From the NCBI RefSeq assembly GCF_029931775.1, contig NC_079325.1, forward strand, positions 37,116,673-37,180,672: DNA of 64,000 nucleotides. The letters run 5' to 3'. The number at the start of each line of letters is the position of its first letter. Position 1 is the first letter of the stretch. The notes under the pieces are model-generated. The model was not told the DNA's origin. It searched no databases and saw only the letters and a list, made by a program, of their open reading frames with translations. This document shows, in pieces, positions 51,409 through 63,655 of the stretch. The position numbers were made by a program, and so were the translations under genes. The DNA is from Euleptes europaea (Eukaryota; Chordata; Lepidosauria; Squamata; Sphaerodactylidae).

Positions 51409-51611
51409 GTAAGCCCCAAGGCGGATCCGGCGCGCCTGGGGGGCGGGAGGGGCTGCCGCGCTGCAGCCTCTCGGGTTGGGACCCGGGGCCGGTCCTTTTT
51501 GCGTCCCCCCCCCCGCCCCCATTGCGAACCCATTTTCAAAAAGAGAGGTCTGGTAGGAAAAAAATCAAAGCACAAAACTTTTTTTTTTTAATATATAAAG
51601 GTGTGATGGTT

Positions 51612-52360
51612 AATTATAGGGAGGTGCTGAAACGAATGACAAGTCGGCCCATTGGAAGCAATGGGAGAGGCTGCACAGCCCATTGAAGAGAATGGGAGAA
51701 GAAAATGGAGGAATACTTATTAATCTGATCTAAAGGACACAATTAATATTAAGAGTTATAATCATTTATATTAATAGAAGATGTTTTATGAAAGTTAAAT
51801 GAATTCATGATAGTTAAGATCAGACTAATTACGATGGGATGAATACTTTATTAAGAGGCGGAGAGAGGAGATGGGGAAGTCAAATTTTCCTCTAATTTGT
51901 TTTTTTTGTTATGAATTCAAGAAACTTTAACAACATAGAGTTAGAAATTTGAATTTCATATTGCTTTTATTGTTGTTTACTATCATGGAAAATTTGTATT
52001 ATAAAAACCAATAAAATTATTATAAAAAAAAAGAAGAGAATGGGAGAAGAGAGTGTCGGCTGACTGGGATGTACTAAAACGAATAAGTCAGCCCATTGGA
52101 AGCAATGGGAGAGGCTGCACAGCCCATTGAGGAGAATGGGAGAAGAGAGTGTCGGCTGACTGGGATGTACTAAAACGAATAAGTCAGCCCATTGGAAGCA
52201 ATGGGAGAGGCTGCACAGCCCATTGAAGAGAATGGGAGAAGAGAGAGTCGGTTGACTGGGATGTACTAAAACGAATGACAAGTTGGCCCATTGGAAGCAA
52301 TGGGGGAGGCCGCACAGCCCATTGAAGAGAATGGGAGAAGAGAGTGTCGGTTGACTTGCA
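51612..52360 (+). repeat. Minisatellite, unit ~96-99 bp, about five units, split by an L1 end
   Basis: Unit: GGCTGACTGGGATGTACTAA AACGAAT, then CAGCCCATTGGAAGCAATGG GAGAGGCTGCACAGCCCATT GAAGAGAATGGGAGAAGAGA GTGTC. The GAGTGTCGG landmark lies at 52051, 52147, 52243 (variant) and 52342. A first, older unit (51612-51700) is separated by the L1-type insert. Confidence 0.9.
51705..52030 (+). mobile_element. L1-type LINE 3' end inserted in the minisatellite
   Basis: AT-rich sequence ends TTGTATTATAAAAACCAATA AAATTATTATAAAAAAAA and is flanked by copies of GAAGAGAATGGGAGAAGA taken from the minisatellite unit. Confidence 0.75.
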
Positions 52361-52689
52361 TTGACTCCATTCTTAATTCTATCCCATGGCGCTGTTGTGG
52401 TGCTTATCTCAATAAGAAAAATATAAAGGGTCGGTTGCATGTTCTCCCCACCCCGAAACCGATCTGTTTAGGCGAGGCTAGCTACTTGTGTCCCTCCCCC
52501 CCATTGCTAACCCATTTTCAAAAAGAGAGGTCTCGTAGAAAAAAAATAAAAGCACAACACTTTTTTTTTAATATATAAAGGGGTTCCAATTAATTCTATC
52601 CCATGGCACTGTTGTGGTGCTTATCTTAATAAGAAAAATATAAATGGTCAGTTGCATGTCCCCCCCCCCCAAAACCGATCTGTTTAAAA

Positions 52690-52777
52690 CGGTGCCCCTC
52701 GGACCAGTCCTGCACCCCTCGGAGGGCTGCGCCCTAGGCGACCGCCTGGTTTGCCTAATGGTAGCACCGGCCCTGTT
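52690..52777 (-). mobile_element. hAT-type element end fragment
   Basis: Reversed, it starts CAGGGCCGGTGCTACCATTA GGCAAACCAGGCGGTCGCCT AGGGCGC, the ending of a widespread amniote hAT family. The other end was not found. Confidence 0.5.
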
Positions 52778-53196
52778 GGGACCCAACCGAGGTTGTCTGC
52801 TAGGGCTTCTGACCTGGTGGCAAAGCATAGGCATAGCTGGCTTGCTCCGTCTGGCTGGATTTCTCCGCCTCCTCCCGCTTTCCGATTCAAACCTGCTTTC
52901 TCTGCCGGGCTGGCTTTCTTAAGCCTTTGGGGGGGGGGTACGCAGCGGTTTCGCTGTTGCCCTGATTCAGCTCCTAATCTTATTCTCTCTGACTGGGCTT
53001 CTTGAGCCCTGGTAAGACAGGAAAGCGGAGTGCAGCCTACCATGTGCAAAGTTCATCAACGCAGAAGTGCCTTGGTGGCTAATACCAAGATATGCCCTGT
53101 CCACACCCCTGCTTCCAGCACTGGCGGACCAAATGCACCTTGGAAGCTCCCAAATAAGGGATGATGGCAACTACCCTCTCCAGCTGCTGGTTCCCA

Positions 53197-53270
53197 GTAG
53201 GTGGACCTCAGAGGTATACTGCCTCTGGACATGGAGGTTCTGTTTAACTTGGGGTTTACAGCTGTTGCTA
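53197..53270 (-). mobile_element. CR1-like LINE end fragment
   Basis: TCAGAGGTATACTGCCTCTG GACATGGAGGTTCTGTTTA matches part of the 57320 and 59600 copies. Confidence 0.5.
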
Positions 53271-53274
53271 GACA

Positions 53275-54284
53275 TCTCTCTGAATTTCTCTAATCCTTTT
53301 TTTAAACGTCTCAGGGCATAAACCACAGACTTCCCCCCCATACATGTACAATTGGGGGGGGGGAGGTGTGGTTGGTTAGAGGAGATAGTTTTTAGGTGCA
53401 GTCGATCCCACCACCTATGGCTGGGGGTCGAGCAGACAATTTGCTCAAATCTTAAATGGAACTTTGATCTTCCACCTTTGGTATTTTGGGGCCAGACACA
53501 CTCTCCTTTGCAAACACAGTGGAGGAGCTGTGGCTAAATCTGGAGGTCTCAGCCTAGCAGAAACTTCCATGAGGTTTTGGATTGAAGAGTTTCGCCCTTC
53601 ACTCCCTCCCTGACAAGTTTGGTGCTTGCATGAAGGCAGAGGGGACAGGGAGAGCGCTGAGCCCCATTCTAGAAAGCCTAGGTGAAATAGTAGGGTCCCA
53701 TCTAGGGTGCTCAGGGGGCAACATTTGAGGGGATTAGATCAGACCTTCCTCATCTGCCTTTCTTTCTGATGAACAAGTGTGGAGAAAGGTGATCTAAAGG
53801 GGCGTAGGTGGGATTATCACTCTGATTTTGGGGATGATGTTGTAATTTCATGTTGTGCCCTTAACTTTAGCTCAGAAGGGTGAGCTTCCGAGTGTCGTCG
53901 TCTCCGCCCCGCCCCATGTGTTGTCTGATCCAGCAGGGACATAGGGACTTGTGCTTCTAAAGATGCTTATGGTAATTCTGAGGGGTTGATGGTAGGGACG
54001 ATTTCCCCCCCCAAAAAGGACCACTGAATCAGCACCTCTGGCGGGGCTTTTGGGTGTTCACAGTTCCCTCCCAAAGCCATCTTGCCAAAAACACACACAC
54101 CGCACACACACACACATTCCACGAGTTGGCAGAGAGGAGAGGCGTTGGCTATCTGATGGAGAGGGAATTCAAAGGGAGAGGGACCCGGCTCAGCCCGATT
54201 CCTCCCCCCACCCCACTTTTTCCCATCCCTGGCACTGCAAGCAGTTGCCTGTTCCTAAATCTGGCCTTGAGCCACTTTAATATA
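53275..54284. other. ENTPD2 intron 1, nothing recognised
   Basis: Unique-looking DNA with a short CA-rich stretch near 54092-54115. No exon similar to ENTPD2 exon 2 found. Confidence 0.4.
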
Positions 54285-54560
54285 GGTCCAGCATGGTGTA
54301 GTGGTTAAGAGCAGCGGACTTTAATCTGGAGAACCAGGTTCGATTCCCCACTCCTCCACATGAAGCCTACGGGGTGGCCTTGGGCCCATCACAGTTCTCT
54401 CAGAACTCTCTCAGCCCACGCAGAGGCAGGCAATGGCAAACCACCTCCGAACATCTTTCTCTCTCTCGCCTTGAAAAGCCTAAGGGGTCGCCATAAGTCA
54501 GCTGTCACTTGACAGCACACACACACAACACACACACACACAACACACACACACACAATG
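54285..54560 (+). mobile_element. Sauria-type SINE (tRNA head, BovB-like tail)
   Basis: CCAGCATGGTGTAGTGGTTA AGAGC, GGTTCGATTCC B box, GCAGGCAATGGCAAACCACC, GGGGTCGCCATAAGTCAGCT GTCACTTGACAGCAC plus CA repeats. Confidence 0.88.
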
Positions 54561-56230
54561 TTGGTGCCCAAGTAAATTATTTGTACATTCAGTTATTCTT
54601 AGAATGAAGAACTTTTATACATTTAAAGGAAACAAATAAGTTTTTATTTGCTGTCCTGTGATATGAATGCATTCATTTTCACAGGTCCTGGCGTGCAAAT
54701 CTATTCTCTTGTATGATGAAGATAAATCATACATGTAGATCATGTGTCAGTGTTGTGAAATGGGCTTCACGTGCAGTTAAAAACAACGGGGCTGGACCTG
54801 ATTGTTCCCTTCTGCCAAATGGGCCCTTCCTCCAAAGATTTCTCACTTGGGGGAAGAGAATCTTAAGTGAACCCAAGTTGAATAAGCGGAGGTGGGCGCA
54901 GTCAAGGTATTCCTTGGCCATTCAGTCTAGTCTGACTTAATGCTAACCACAGTCTGTCTCCTGCCCTGTTTTCATCGCTACATCACAGATGTGCTGCAGG
55001 ACAAACAATAATTAAATATATGAGTGCTTTTGAGCACATGCAGAGGGCATTTCACTTCTGATTAACGGTAACCTGCTCACATTCCCATATCATGTTTTTA
55101 GATTGGGGATACATTCCTTCTTTTTTAACAAACATAATAAATGATTGCGGGTTTCCCATCTAGCCACCAATAGTTTTTTAAAAAGATCTCTTTCCCACCG
55201 TGTTTCTGGGTCTTGGGTAAACTCCAATACATGCTTTGTTTGTATTAAGTTCAGGACTGCCTGGGGAAGTATAACAGGCTAAATAAAGCGTAATGGGGAG
55301 GGAAGCAGGGGCATTCAGTCTGTAGAGCTCAGGGAAGATAGACCTGAAGATATTCCAGCCATGAACTTCTCCCCGTCATGGTAAAACAATGTCTTGAGGT
55401 TTGAACTTGGGTGCAAATCGTTCTAGCTGCCATTTGTCCACTTCAGAGGCTCTTAAAATCCAGGTTGTGAGTTTGCAACGCACACAGAACTCTTCTTTGC
55501 TTATTGGTGTTCAAAGAAAAAAAAGTGGGGGAGGGTAAAAGATGGTGGAGGCAGATATTCATTCAGAGAAGATGTGAGTTATTTTAAAGAGCCGATAGGA
55601 ACCTACTGGGCCATACTGCTTGGATTTAAGTATCTGACAGCATAGCTTGTTTCTTGAATCAGAAGAGGGGTAGAGGGAAATCAACAAAGATTATAACATA
55701 ACCTAGTAGCAAGGCATTTTTTGTCTGTCTCCTACAATGCCATTGGGTCTCCCCATACCCTGAAGGAGTAAATTAATTTAGGAAACATGCAAGGAGGACA
55801 GTAAGATGCCTAGTGGTTAAAGGGTTTGCTCTGGGTCTGGGAGAACAACCTTTCTCATCACTGTGCGCTTGCTGATCAGCTGCTTCTGGCTTCCTTTTGC
55901 TGCTGAGTTTCTCTTCTTGTGGAGCAGTTTAGGTTAGAGGTGACCTACCTGCCAAAAAAGGCAGTGAGGATGGTAGGAAAGGGAAGTCAGATGAGGACCC
56001 GATATCCATCCTTCATTTCTTCCAGATCCTTCAACTTTTTGGATGTTTATCAGCAAATCCTCCCCCCTGCCCCTGTGTTCTTTTCTCAAGGTTATGTTAT
56101 TTATTATTAAATATATTTGGCTTCCCCCTAACACGATGGGCAAGGAGGTTGGGTCATGTCAAGGTAATCAGTATTAAGCACAATGCACAATGTAGTAGTA
56201 ACAATCAAGCACTGGAACGAATAGGGCAAA
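54561..56230. other. ENTPD2 intron 1, nothing recognised
   Basis: No supported exon or familiar repeat; moderately AT-rich. Confidence 0.4.
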
Positions 56231-56309
56231 TCAGGAACATTTGTTCCCATTCAGCTTGGCCAAAGCCTCCCTTCATTAGAGTCTTGGGGCAGCTGAAAGA
56301 CAAATGCGT

Positions 56310-56720
56310 TTGCACGGCTGCATAGTGTGGCTGGGTTTGGAAGATGGTGTACGGTTCTGGTTACCCCATTTCTAAGAATAAAGGGGCTGTGGCTCAGTGG
56401 TAGAGCATCTGCTTGGCATGCAGAAGGTCCCAGGCTCAATCCCTGGCATCTCCAGTTAAACCTCTGCCTGAGACCCTGGAGAGCCGCTGCCAGTCATGGT
56501 AGACAGTGCTGACTTTGATGGACCAAGGGTCTGATTCAGTATAAGGCAGCTTCATGTGTTCATGGTAGCACCGGGAAGAGTTTAGAAAAAGGCCACCAAA
56601 ATGATCAAGGGGTTGGAACTTCCCTTACAAGGAAGGCTATAGGAAAAGGCTAAGGAGTTTGGGGCTGTTTGATGTAGAGATGACTTAAGTCTTAGGGGGA
56701 CAGTATGTCAAGGACTGCCT
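56310..56720 (+). mobile_element. CR1 LINE fragment split by a SINE
   Basis: TGGGTTTGGAAGATGGTGTA CGGTTCTGGTTACCCCA before and AAAAGGCCACCAAAATGATC AAGGGGTTGGAAC after encode the QFW.P ... RATKM..GLE part of CR1 reverse transcriptase seen intact at 42273-43178. Confidence 0.65.
56383..56566 (+). mobile_element. tRNA-Ala-derived SINE, internally deleted
   Basis: GGGGCTGTGGCTCAGTGGTA GAGC ... CATCTCCAGTTAAA jumps directly to CCTCTGCCTGAGACCCTGGA, losing about 35 bp, then ends GGCAGCTTCATGTGTTCATG. Confidence 0.88.
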
Positions 56721-57319
56721 CCTCCTGTACCATCCAGCTGGCCAATTGATACATCTCAGAAGCCTGGCCTTTGGGCTCTGGCTTGCAGAGGTGAGGCAGG
56801 TGATTCTAGAGACAGGGTGTTTTTGGTGGAGGCACCTTTTCTGCTCAAGCCTTCTCCTTGAGCCTTGCCTGGCACCTGCCTTGCGTTCTGTTAGGTACCA
56901 GGACAGAACATTTCTTTTTACCCGGGCAATTAATTAGGGGCTTGATCTTTAAAAAGATTTTCTTACAGACTGTTTTTAGCCTGAGGAATGTGTTATGACA
57001 CTTAATTCTATGCTGTTAAATGTTTAATGGCTGTTTAATGTTTCATATTTTATTTCATGTTTATGTTGGAAGCCACCACAAGTAGGTTCTATGGAGAGGT
57101 CATGTCTCCATTTTCCAAATGAATGAATACAATGGGGAATTATAAAATTATGCATGGGGTGGAGAAGGTGGATAGAGTGAGCTTTTTCTCCCTCTTCTCC
57201 TAATGCTAGAACTCAGAAGCACCTAATGAAGTTGGAGGGGCAGTAGACGCAGGATGGATTAAGACCTTCGTCACACACGGCATAATTAACTTGTGAAATA
57301 AGGCCTGATGGTGCCTAGT

Positions 57320-57600
57320 GGTTTAAGTGGTGACAAGACTGGACAAAGTCATGGGAGGGGTGCATCTGTCAGTGGCTATTGGCCATGATGACTAAACAGA
57401 ACCTCCATGTTCAGAGGCAGTGTACCTCTGGTAGTTACTGGTAACCAACAATAGAGGAGGCTTTGGCTTTCATGCCTTGCTGGTAGATTCTTTGGAAGAC
57501 ATCTGGTTGGCCACTGTGGAAAGCAGCATGCTAGGCTAGACGGACCTTTGGTCTGATCCTGCAGGGCTTTTCTGTTCTTCCTAGCAGAGATACTGCAACA
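57320..57600 (+). mobile_element. CR1-like LINE 3' end
   Basis: GGTGCATCTGTCAGTGGCTA TTGGCCATGATG ... CTGGTTGGCCACTGTGG ... CTTTGGTCTGATCCTGCAGG GC is the forward CR1/L3-type end. Confidence 0.7.
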
Positions 57601-58420
57601 AAAAATAGTGGAAAACCCTATTGCTTGCATGCATGGTGTTACCCTGACTTGGAACCTTAGTTGTTGGGCTGTGTTGTCACTTTCTCTTTCTCTCTGACTA
57701 AATATTGGGGCTAAGGTTGATACTGTGCTTTGCGCAAGCAAATATTTGTGTTACTCCAGATCAATGTTCCTACCAGATAAGTAGCTGCAGTCAGAAGGTA
57801 GGTCCCGGGGAAGCCCTCTGAGTCACTCTGATGTAAGCCCTTGCCAAGTTCTTTTGCATCACTCTCTCTTCCCACAGTAAGTAAATTCTGCCTGAGGAAT
57901 TGTGGGAGTTTTAGACCTGCCTCCAGTGTTTTTAATTTTATTCTGGCGTCCACACACCTGTCTTTTTCTTAGAGGAAAGACGTTAAGGGAGGGAGAAATG
58001 GCAGCCATTTGGGAACACGGTAGATGAAAAAATGCCATACTTGTATGCAGTGGCCAAATTTAGTAGTGCATTTAGATAGATTTGATTCGGAAGTCAGGGG
58101 ATTGTATGGCAATGATCAGTCTGGAGCTTGAACTGGTTATGTGGCATCTGCTCTTGAAGGTTGCAGCAATAACAACAAAATCCCCCGGCCGTATTTTGTA
58201 CCCAGGCAGGCTGATTTTCCAGATAAATAAAGTAAGCAAATTTGCCCACATGTTCTTATTTTGTGTAATTTACACTAGTTTTATTGTGGCTGCTTCCCAC
58301 AATGCAGTTAAGTGTAGGAGGTTCACTGTATCTGTATATTATATTGTATCTCGGCCATCCTCCACCACAGTATATCTCTTTCCGATTTTTTTAAAAAAGG
58401 CGGTACTAGATTGTGCAAGA

Positions 58421-58706
58421 GCCCCGTGGCGCAGAGTGGTAAGCAGCAGTACTACAGTCCAAGCTCTGCTCCTGACTTGAGTTCGATCCCAACGGAAGTT
58501 GGTTTCAGGTAGCCGGCTCAAGGTTGACTCAGCCTTCCATCCTTCCAAGTTCGGTAAAACGAGTACCCAGCTTGCTGGGGGTAAAGGCACTGGCAAACCA
58601 TCCCATAAACAAAGTCTGCCTAGTAAATGTCGGGATGTGACGTCACCCCACGGGTCAGCAAAGGACCCAGTCCTTGCACAGGGGACCTTTACCTTTTCTT
58701 TTTTTA
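58421..58706 (+). mobile_element. Type-II-tRNA-like SINE
   Basis: GAGCCCCGTGGCGCAGAGTG GTAAGC head, GAGTTCGATCCC B box, GGTTTCAGGTAGCCGGCTCA AGGTTGACTC body, GGGGACCTTTACCTTTTC end. Confidence 0.9.
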
Positions 58707-58944
58707 CCAGATTGTGACCACGTGATATGTAAAGCCCTTGGTGCGGGTTGACTTGAATGTAAGACAAGTGTGCTGAAGTAGATTACCAGATCAGGGGAAT
58801 GGCTGACAGACTGCTGTGACCTGTGTTTGAATCTTTCCTTTTGCATTGAAAGCCTTAGGGGTGGCCTTGGGCAAATGGCTATCCTTCAGTCTATGGAAGA
58901 CAAAAGACAAACTTGGACTGAGTCATTCTAAGGAATGATGAGAT

Positions 58945-59035
58945 AATGACTGGATGAAAAGGAGTCTTGCAGTATCTTAAAAGATTTAACAGATTTATTG
59001 TGGCAGAAGCTTTGCCCCATGGAAGCTTCTGGCTC
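58945..59035 (-). repeat. Possible relative of the 16401 palindrome arm
   Basis: AAAAGGAGTCTTGCAGTATC TTAAAAGATTTAACAGATTT ATTGTGGCAGAAGCTTT has the same layout as one arm, strongly diverged. Confidence 0.3.
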
Positions 59036-59599
59036 TGGGACTTACCGTACCAAGTATTCCCAGCGATGTATTAAAAGTTTGAAAATGTTATAAAAAATAC
59101 TGTTCGCACTTTGTTTGGCCCCTTTAGCTGTGAAGACATTTTCCAACCATTTATTAGCCACCACATCCAAAAACCCTTTAAAAGCGATGTATAGGTATTC
59201 TCCATTTTAGTGACGTCCATGAATACCATGCTGGAGGAGAAGAGTGCGGTAGGGAACCATGAGAAATGAAAAAGGCCCTAGAAGGCTGAGCCCAGTAACC
59301 CCCTCTGTAAATCTGAGAATCTTTAAGGGGCCATAAAGTTCCTTCCTTTTTTTGTTTTTTTTTGCTGTGGGTGATGCTCATCTCTGTGAGATAATGGTGA
59401 TGAGCCTTCTGGAACCCTTAAATGCTACATGAATGCCGAGTGTTAAGAGCAACCCCTTCCCTCTCCTAGTTCCTCCCCCCCAGCTAAATTTCTGCTTTTA
59501 ATGAGGCTCACAGTTTTGGTTGCTAGGAGCTTTGGGGGATGTTCTCTCCTTTAACTACTCGATGAGTAAAGTTCTTCTTTACACAACGACACGGCCAGA

Positions 59600-59880
59600 G
59601 GAGGTAGTCAGGGTCGCTAGCATAGATGACTTTAAAAGGGGACTAGAAGGTTTCATGGAGGAAAGGCCCATCGGTTGCTGTTAGCCATGATGAGTGACCA
59701 AAGAGAACCCCCATAGTCAGAGGCAGCAGACTTCCGAATACCAGTGCTAGGGAAAGGGCCGGGGCCTCTGTGCCCTGTTTGCTGGCCTTCCAGGTTGACC
59801 ACTGTGTGAAACATAGTCCACTGTGCTGGACTATGTGGACCAGTGGTCTGATCCGGCAGAGCTCTTTTTATGTCTTTTCC
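59600..59880 (+). mobile_element. CR1-like LINE 3' end
   Basis: ATAGATGACTTTAAAAGGGG ACTAGAAGG ... GCTGTTAGCCATGATGAGTG ... GTGGTCTGATCCGGCAGAGC TC. Confidence 0.75.
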
Positions 59881-60251
59881 CTGGCCCTTTCCTTGCTGAG
59901 AATTATGCCTTCCTTGCCCTCCCTCACTGACATCTCTCTGTTCCATGATGCAGGAACTCTGGGGCACCCAATGAAGTTGAAATGTAATTTTAAAAGCAAA
60001 GAAACCTCTTTGGATAGCACTCTTTGACGCTGCCTTCTGGGTTTGGCACATAAATCCCTTGGGCACACCCTGGCCAGGTTTGGAAGTGCTGATTTGCCAC
60101 TGCAAGTAGAAAGAGGTTTTGAAAAGCCTGGGAGGGATCTTGCTCAATCCAGCTAAAGCCTGCTGGGCAGGCTGGCATTAGGGAGCCAACTCTCTGTGTG
60201 GAGGGGGGGAGGGCAGAGTCACCAGCTTTGAGTCCTCAGCTGTAGCATCTT

Positions 60252-60800
60252 TTTTTAAAAAAAGTTTTATTCATTTTTAAAAGGGGTACAGGAAAGGAAA
60301 AAAGTGAAGGGACAGATGGGGGAAGGTTGTACAATTCGTTGTGTATCCGTGCCTGTCAAAACCCGTCTACATTTCTGCTTTGGTTGTCATTGTTACTATT
60401 GTAATTGGTCTTTTTGGAGACATAGGGGGGTGAGGGGTAAAGCATGGGGAGTAGGGGAGTGGTGCTTGTGTTGTGAACCTTCAAACCTTGTCTGGTTTTG
60501 CACTTGGTAGTGCTTCATGTTGTCCTATGCAGCTCATTACTAAGTTTTTGTTATGAGATGCTGTCTCTCTGTAACAGATGTGTGGTCTGTCTCATAGTAA
60601 GGATCGCTGGTTCTTTCTGCTGTGCCCCGGGTGCTATCCTAGGTGCGGTCTGATTATAGCCTGGATCAGTTCTCATCCATATTTTTTGTAGAATGATCGC
60701 CATTTTTGTTGATGCTCTTCCATTTGTGTGCCGTGGATTAAGTTTGTCAGTCTTGCCATTGTTGCGTACTCCATCATTTTTGTAATCCATTCAGATATTT
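60252..60800 (-). mobile_element. L1-type LINE, 3' 549 bp
   Basis: Flanked by a perfect 17-bp duplication CTCAGCTGTAGCATCTT (60235-60251, 60801-60817). The minus strand encodes an ORF2-like C terminus (WITKMMEYATMARLTNLIHG ... EEHQQKWRSFYKK) and ends in AATAAAACTTTTTTT next to the left duplication. 5'-truncated, as is typical. Confidence 0.88.
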
Positions 60801-60911
60801 CTCAGCTGTAGCATCTTGAATAGCAGATGTTCAGAAAGACTTGGGACCTGGATACCCTCTGCCAGTCAAAGTCCTGAGCTAGATGGGCCTGCTGGTCAGA
60901 GCAAGCCCTTT

Positions 60912-61188
60912 TGTGTGTGCGTGGGTTTTGTCGTCAAATCACAACTGACTCATGGCCAACCCGTAGGGTTTTCAAGGCAAGAGACATTTGGAGGTGGTTT
61001 GCCACTGCCTGCATCCGTGTCAAGTCCCTGGTATTACTTGGAAGTCTCCCATCCAAATATTAGGGTTGAGGCTGAGAGTGTGTGACTGGCCTAAGGTCAC
61101 CCAGCACGTTTCCTTGGTGGAGTGGGGATTAGAACCTGGGTTTCCCAGATCCTGGTCCAACACCTTAACCACTACACCACGCTGGCTC
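60912..61188 (-). mobile_element. Mosaic SINE: tRNA head + 5S rRNA segment + BovB-like tail
   Basis: Reversed: CCAGCGTGGTGTAGTGGTTA AGGTG head, GACCTTAGGCCAGTCACAC, then a 5S-like TATTTGGATGGGAGACTTCC AAGTAATACCAGGG (plus 61026-61065), then GGCAGTGGCAAACCACCTCC and GGCCATGAGTCAGTTGTGAT TTGACGAC. Confidence 0.7.
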
Positions 61189-61189
61189 T

Positions 61190-63647
61190 TGGATGGGAGT
61201 GCTGGTCAGAGCAAGTCCTTTTACTGTGGCTGAATGCAGAATTTTGGTTCTCTGTGTGCTCTTGCTAAGAACCTGCCCCCAAATGTATTTGCTCAGAAGT
61301 TTAGTGGGACTTGATCCCAAATAGAACTGCAGCCGAATGCTGTTTAGAATTGTCCGCATGTCACAACGTGGAAAATCGAAGATGCTGATGTTCTGCCAGT
61401 GATCTTCCAGTCTAGCTCTGGCACTGGGTTGTTTGTGAACAGGCTTGGATCACGCGCACATCTCAAGCAGGCAATTTTTTAAAAAATAGTTCTTAATCTG
61501 TTGAACTGAGTAAGGATATACAAAACCGCCTGAAACATGTCTTTGTTTATTAAGAGATCTATATCCTCTTATCATTAAATTCCTGAGGTGGTCTCTAAAT
61601 TGCTCAGTAAAAATGCATCCAAACTAAGCCATAGCACCCATAGGACATAGAAACATCGAGTTGATCCCAGAAATAGAACATCACCTCCTGTGGCAATGAA
61701 ACGATCCATCAATTAAAAATAAGGAGCATAAAAGCTAGAGATGTTAGTCAAAGGGGAAAATATAAGGAAATGGCTTGAAATATATACTGAAGCAAAGAGA
61801 ACCAAAACACAACCCCCATGAATCATTTACCAATGGGAGGGGGGAATCAAGTCAAGAAAAAGCCTGAGGAAATAAAAATGGTTTTCATGTGATGCCTAAA
61901 ACTTGACAAGTCGGGCTGTGGGCTATGGGGAAGGAGTCCCAAAGTTTCCGTACTGCAGCTAAGATGGAAAAGCTGTGCCAAAGCCTCTCTTGCAGATCAT
62001 GCTAAGAGCAGTAGAGGGTTATTAAGAGCCCTTTGTCCCTCGCAGAGGAAATGGCTGGCTTGTAAAATACACGGAAGAGAAGAGGTTAAGGAGTCCGTTG
62101 CTCTCCAGGGAAAGTGGCTGAGGTGTGCTTTTTGATATAGAAACTATAATGGATCTAGATGGGAAGCACCCGGGGACCAGATTGTGCTCCAGAGTTGCCA
62201 CTTCATCCATTGAGTGTCTGTGCCTCTTCCCTTCTGCTTCTCCCCAGTCTGGAGGTTTCTTTTCTCCAGATTAACATTCAAGTCGTTTAGGAGCTGCATA
62301 AATGGCATGGTGTCCCCCCCCACTACTTCCAGCTGGAACTCTCAGCTTCCTGCTGTCCCTAAAAATATCTTGAGTTTGAGTTCCTACGCCCCCTTCCCAA
62401 GGGAGAGGTCTTGAAATGAAACTACGAGGGATCAGAAGATCCTGATTGGAGTCTGTTGTTGAAGGCCCAGGTTGACCTTGGTACTGAAATGTTTGGTATC
62501 AAGGGCTGATAAGAAGAGGCTGTACTTTGATGTGCTTCCCAGGTTGGCTGGAAATAGGGTTCCTTGGCTGTGGAATGGACTTGGGGCTGAATAAAACCTT
62601 GCCTTAAAAAAAACAAACCATATCACTCATTCTAAAAAGAGAAAATGTTTCATAGGACTGTTTCGCACCAGTGCTTCCCCAAATTGCTAGTTATTATGGA
62701 AAAAATGGTCCTGGGGGAACTGGGGAAAAAACATTTTACCCTGAAATTTTCTGTTTCTCCCCAACCCCCAGGCCTTCACTTATCTGCACCTCGCCAGCTG
62801 GTGCAATGACTTGGTGAAAGTCAACCCCAGGGGACATTATAGGAAGCTTTCCTCTCATCTGACCCCCCTGCCCCATCCAGACCCTCCCCCAAAGCGCTGC
62901 TAAGTGCAAAACATTCATGATCTTGGGAAGATAGTTGATTAGATAGAACATTTCTGGAGGAAACATTTACATACCCTCCCTTTTGTTATACACCTTAAAG
63001 GTGAACCGCTTCCTCCCGAGGCAACCCTGAAATACAGTCAAGAGATGAAGCTTCCTGTTAAAGGGAGACTCAGACCACCTTTGCCGGCTTTCAGCTCTGA
63101 TAGGTGATCTGTCTGACTCATCTCCTGGGGGAAGTGCAACTACTAGGTTCATCTTGCGAGTTGGTTAGAAAGGGCGTTTTATTTCCTGTGCTCTGAGCCC
63201 CCCCCCCCACTTGCTTGTTTAGTCATAAACCTTTAAAGCTGGCTTTTTTATATTGCCAAGTTTGCTGTTCTCCCCCCCCACACACACACACACACACATG
63301 CCATTCATATTCACCTATGGAGAACCCTGAGAAGAAGGCTGAGACATACCTGAGGCATGCCTCTTGGAATTGCCTGCTGTCTGGGGGGCAAGTCCTGCAA
63401 GATCCCTGCTGGGGACTCTGTTCTCAGGCAGGCAGAAGCCCAATTCAGGACTGAGGTGCATGGAGAGAGAAGGCTTAAGTCTTCCCCCTTCTACGAAAAT
63501 GGTGCAACATGAAATAGCCTGGGGCTGGGGGTGGGAAATGTCATTATTTGCCCTGTCAGGATCTCCATGAGTCCCAATGGAATACTCTTTGGTTTCCCCA
63601 AAAAGGCAACTAGTGCCTGCCAGAGCAATGTCAGATTTTTGGCAGGT
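61190..63647. other. ENTPD2 intron 1, nothing recognised
   Basis: No exon could be supported; only simple repeats and weak repeat-like stretches. Confidence 0.4.
63274..63299. repeat. (CA)n microsatellite
   Basis: About 12 CA units. Confidence 0.8.
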
Positions 63648-63655
63648 GAACCTAC

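Larger units (their letters stand above)
51510..52690. repeat. Local duplication inside ENTPD2 intron 1
   Basis: A block containing AACCCATTTTCAAAAAGAGA GGTC...AATATATAAAGG occurs at about 51525-51602 and 52508-52582. A second block (TTCTATCCCATGGCGCTGTT GTGGTGCTTATCT...GATCTGTTTA) occurs at about 52376-52470 and 52594-52687. Both pairs are about 90-95% alike. The long copy holds the minisatellite; the short one does not. Confidence 0.75.
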
